Below are positions 6,988 to 7,904 of a stretch of 7,904 nt of DNA, in pieces (the stretch's first letter is position 1; each line of letters begins with the position of its first letter). Source of the DNA: Wenzhouxiangella sp. (GTDB lineage Bacteria; Pseudomonadota; Gammaproteobacteria; Xanthomonadales; Wenzhouxiangellaceae); assembly GCA_007123575.1 (NCBI GenBank), contig SKKV01000181.1:1-7904 (forward strand), read 5' to 3'. Both the position numbers and the translations under genes were made by a program. The notes beneath the pieces were generated by a model. That model saw only the letters and a list, made by a program, of their open reading frames with translations, was not told the DNA's origin and did not search any database.

Positions 6988-7128
6988 TTCGGCTGCACTG
7001 ACATACGCGCCAAGCCGCCGCCAACTGGCTCATTCGTCCGATGCATTCACCTGCCAGGCATGCCGATGATCCTTTTTCCGTCGCTTTTGCACAAACCCTA
7101 TACAAGCGCCCCTTTTGGTGCCCCATCG
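6988..7128. promoter_or_regulatory. Divergent intergenic region between two exported-protein genes
   Basis: This stretch separates the lipoprotein gene (minus) from the choice-of-anchor J gene (plus) and must contain, or lie next to, promoters for both. No convincing sigma70 promoter stands out. On the plus strand TATACA at 7099-7104 is a possible -10 without a good -35. On the minus strand TTGTGC and GATCAT are 17 nt apart, but both match weakly. An alternative-sigma promoter is possible. No convincing protein-coding gene was found inside. Confidence 0.5.
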
Positions 7129-7136
7129 TTCAAGGA
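7129..7136 (+). promoter_or_regulatory. Ribosome binding site of the choice-of-anchor J gene
   Basis: TTCAAGGA ends 10 nt before ATG 7147. An adjacent in-frame ATG at 7150 would have 13 nt spacing, so 7147 is preferred, though either gives the same signal peptide core. Confidence 0.6.
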
Positions 7137-7146
7137 CCGTGCAAGC

Positions 7147-7904
7147 ATGATGACCCGAATCGAAAAGCCCAATCACCGCCAGCCGAGATGGTGTATCGCC
7201 GCCGCTTTCCTGATGCTGGCGGCACTGAACACATCCGTACTCGCCAATCAACCAGGACCGCGCTCCATGGATGGCGCCCGCGCCCCCGGTGAAGCCTCAG
7301 CGCAAGATGCACAAAGGCAGCCGTTCACGCCTCGCAACGACGCCATGCTGGTCGAGGGTTTCGAAGATATCAGCACGCTGACAGCACAAGGTTGGGTCAA
7401 GACCAATCAATCCTCGCCTTTGGGGACCACCGGCTGGTTCCAGGGTTCGCCCGTCATTTTTCCCGCCCAGGCTGGTCCCGACAGTTCTTACATTGCCGCC
7501 AACTTCGAAAATGCCTCTGGTTCAGGCACCGTCGATAACTGGCTGATCACGCCGGTGCTGCCGTTGGCTCAGTTGACCGAGCTTTCGTTCTGGACCCGAT
7601 CTCCGGACGACAGCACGTTCCCGGATCGCATCCAGGTGTGGATGAACATCACCAACACGGGCTCCGATACCAGTGACTTTACCGTCCTGCTGGCCGATAT
7701 CGATCCGGTTTCCACCAGTGGCTGGTCTCAGACCGTGATCACCAGTTTCCCTGATGCGCCCGCCGAGGGTCGGATTGCCTTTCGCTACTTCGTGCCCAAT
7801 GGCGGGCCGCTAGGAAGCGCCTCGGACTTCATCGGTATCGACACGCTGGAGGTGCTGGCCAGTTCGCCGGAGGACCACTTCGTCACCACCTGGCAGACCG
7901 ACAA
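7147..7904 (+). CDS. Secreted choice-of-anchor J domain protein, C-terminus cut by window edge
   Basis: The frame stays open for 252 codons to the right edge. Residues 1-33 form a Sec signal peptide with an N-terminal extension (basic start, hydrophobic core CIAAAFLMLAAL, VLA|NQ cleavage). A short Ala/Gln/Pro-rich linker follows. From about residue 72 the sequence matches the choice-of-anchor J (cleaved-adhesin-like) beta-sandwich: LVEGFEDISTL, GWFQGSPVIFPA, SYIAANFENASG, VDNWLITPVL, LSFWTRS, DRIQVWMN, GRIAFRYFVPNGGP and DFIGIDTLEVL, ending near residue 240. Such domains sit at the start of surface or secreted proteins and probably bind carbohydrate or cell-surface ligands. In Gammaproteobacteria they often precede a C-terminal sorting tail such as IPTL-CTERM, which would lie outside this window. 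The gene is divergent from the lipoprotein gene and may share regulation with it. Confidence 0.93.
   Translation, partial: MMTRIEKPNHRQPRWCIAAAFLMLAALNTSVLANQPGPRSMDGARAPGEASAQDAQRQPFTPRNDAMLVEGFEDISTLTAQGWVKTNQSSPLGTTGWFQGSPVIFPAQAGPDSSYIAANFENASGSGTVDNWLITPVLPLAQLTELSFWTRSPDDSTFPDRIQVWMNITNTGSDTSDFTVLLADIDPVSTSGWSQTVITSFPDAPAEGRIAFRYFVPNGGPLGSASDFIGIDTLEVLASSPEDHFVTTWQTD

Noticed and set aside
6296..7126. 276-codon minus-strand frame overlapping the lipoprotein start
   Set aside because: It overlaps the lipoprotein gene out of frame, has an Arg/Pro/Ser-rich composition typical of a shifted GC-rich frame, and lacks a signal or domain.

Overview
The window looks like chromosome from a GC-rich free-living gammaproteobacterium, probably near the Wenzhouxiangella/Xanthomonadales/Chromatiales groups. 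This is inferred from the gene families present: a large secreted S8 protease, a choice-of-anchor J protein, an ECF-like sigma factor of the Ser/Thr-kinase-associated type, and a transmembrane TPR kinase. No RNA gene, CRISPR array, transposon, phage gene or integration scar was seen. Coding density is high.

Four genes run on the minus strand, in transcription order: an exported lipoprotein of unknown family (6972-5710), a one-pass membrane Ser/Thr protein kinase with a large TPR-rich region beyond the membrane (5645-3321), an ECF-like sigma factor (3287-2715), and a secreted subtilisin-type S8 protease that starts at 2601 and runs off the left edge. The gaps are short: 64, 33 and 113 bp. Kinase and sigma factor are very probably one transcription unit. 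The protease has its own sigma70-like promoter candidate and a 5'-leader hairpin. A fifth gene starts divergently at 7147 on the plus strand and runs off the right edge. It encodes a secreted choice-of-anchor J (cleaved-adhesin-like) protein. The 174-bp region at 6973-7146 must hold the promoters for both directions.

The working model (inference) is an outside-in signalling cassette. The membrane kinase senses something with its extracytoplasmic TPR region, possibly with the neighbouring lipoprotein. It then phosphorylates the co-encoded sigma factor, whose region 2.2 carries a Thr where ordinary ECF factors have an acidic residue. The activated sigma factor would switch on exported products such as the adjacent protease. 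The kinase/sigma pairing has precedent (the EcfP/PknT type, recalled from the literature). The kinase-before-sigma order, the link to this protease and the lipoprotein partner are the less explained parts.
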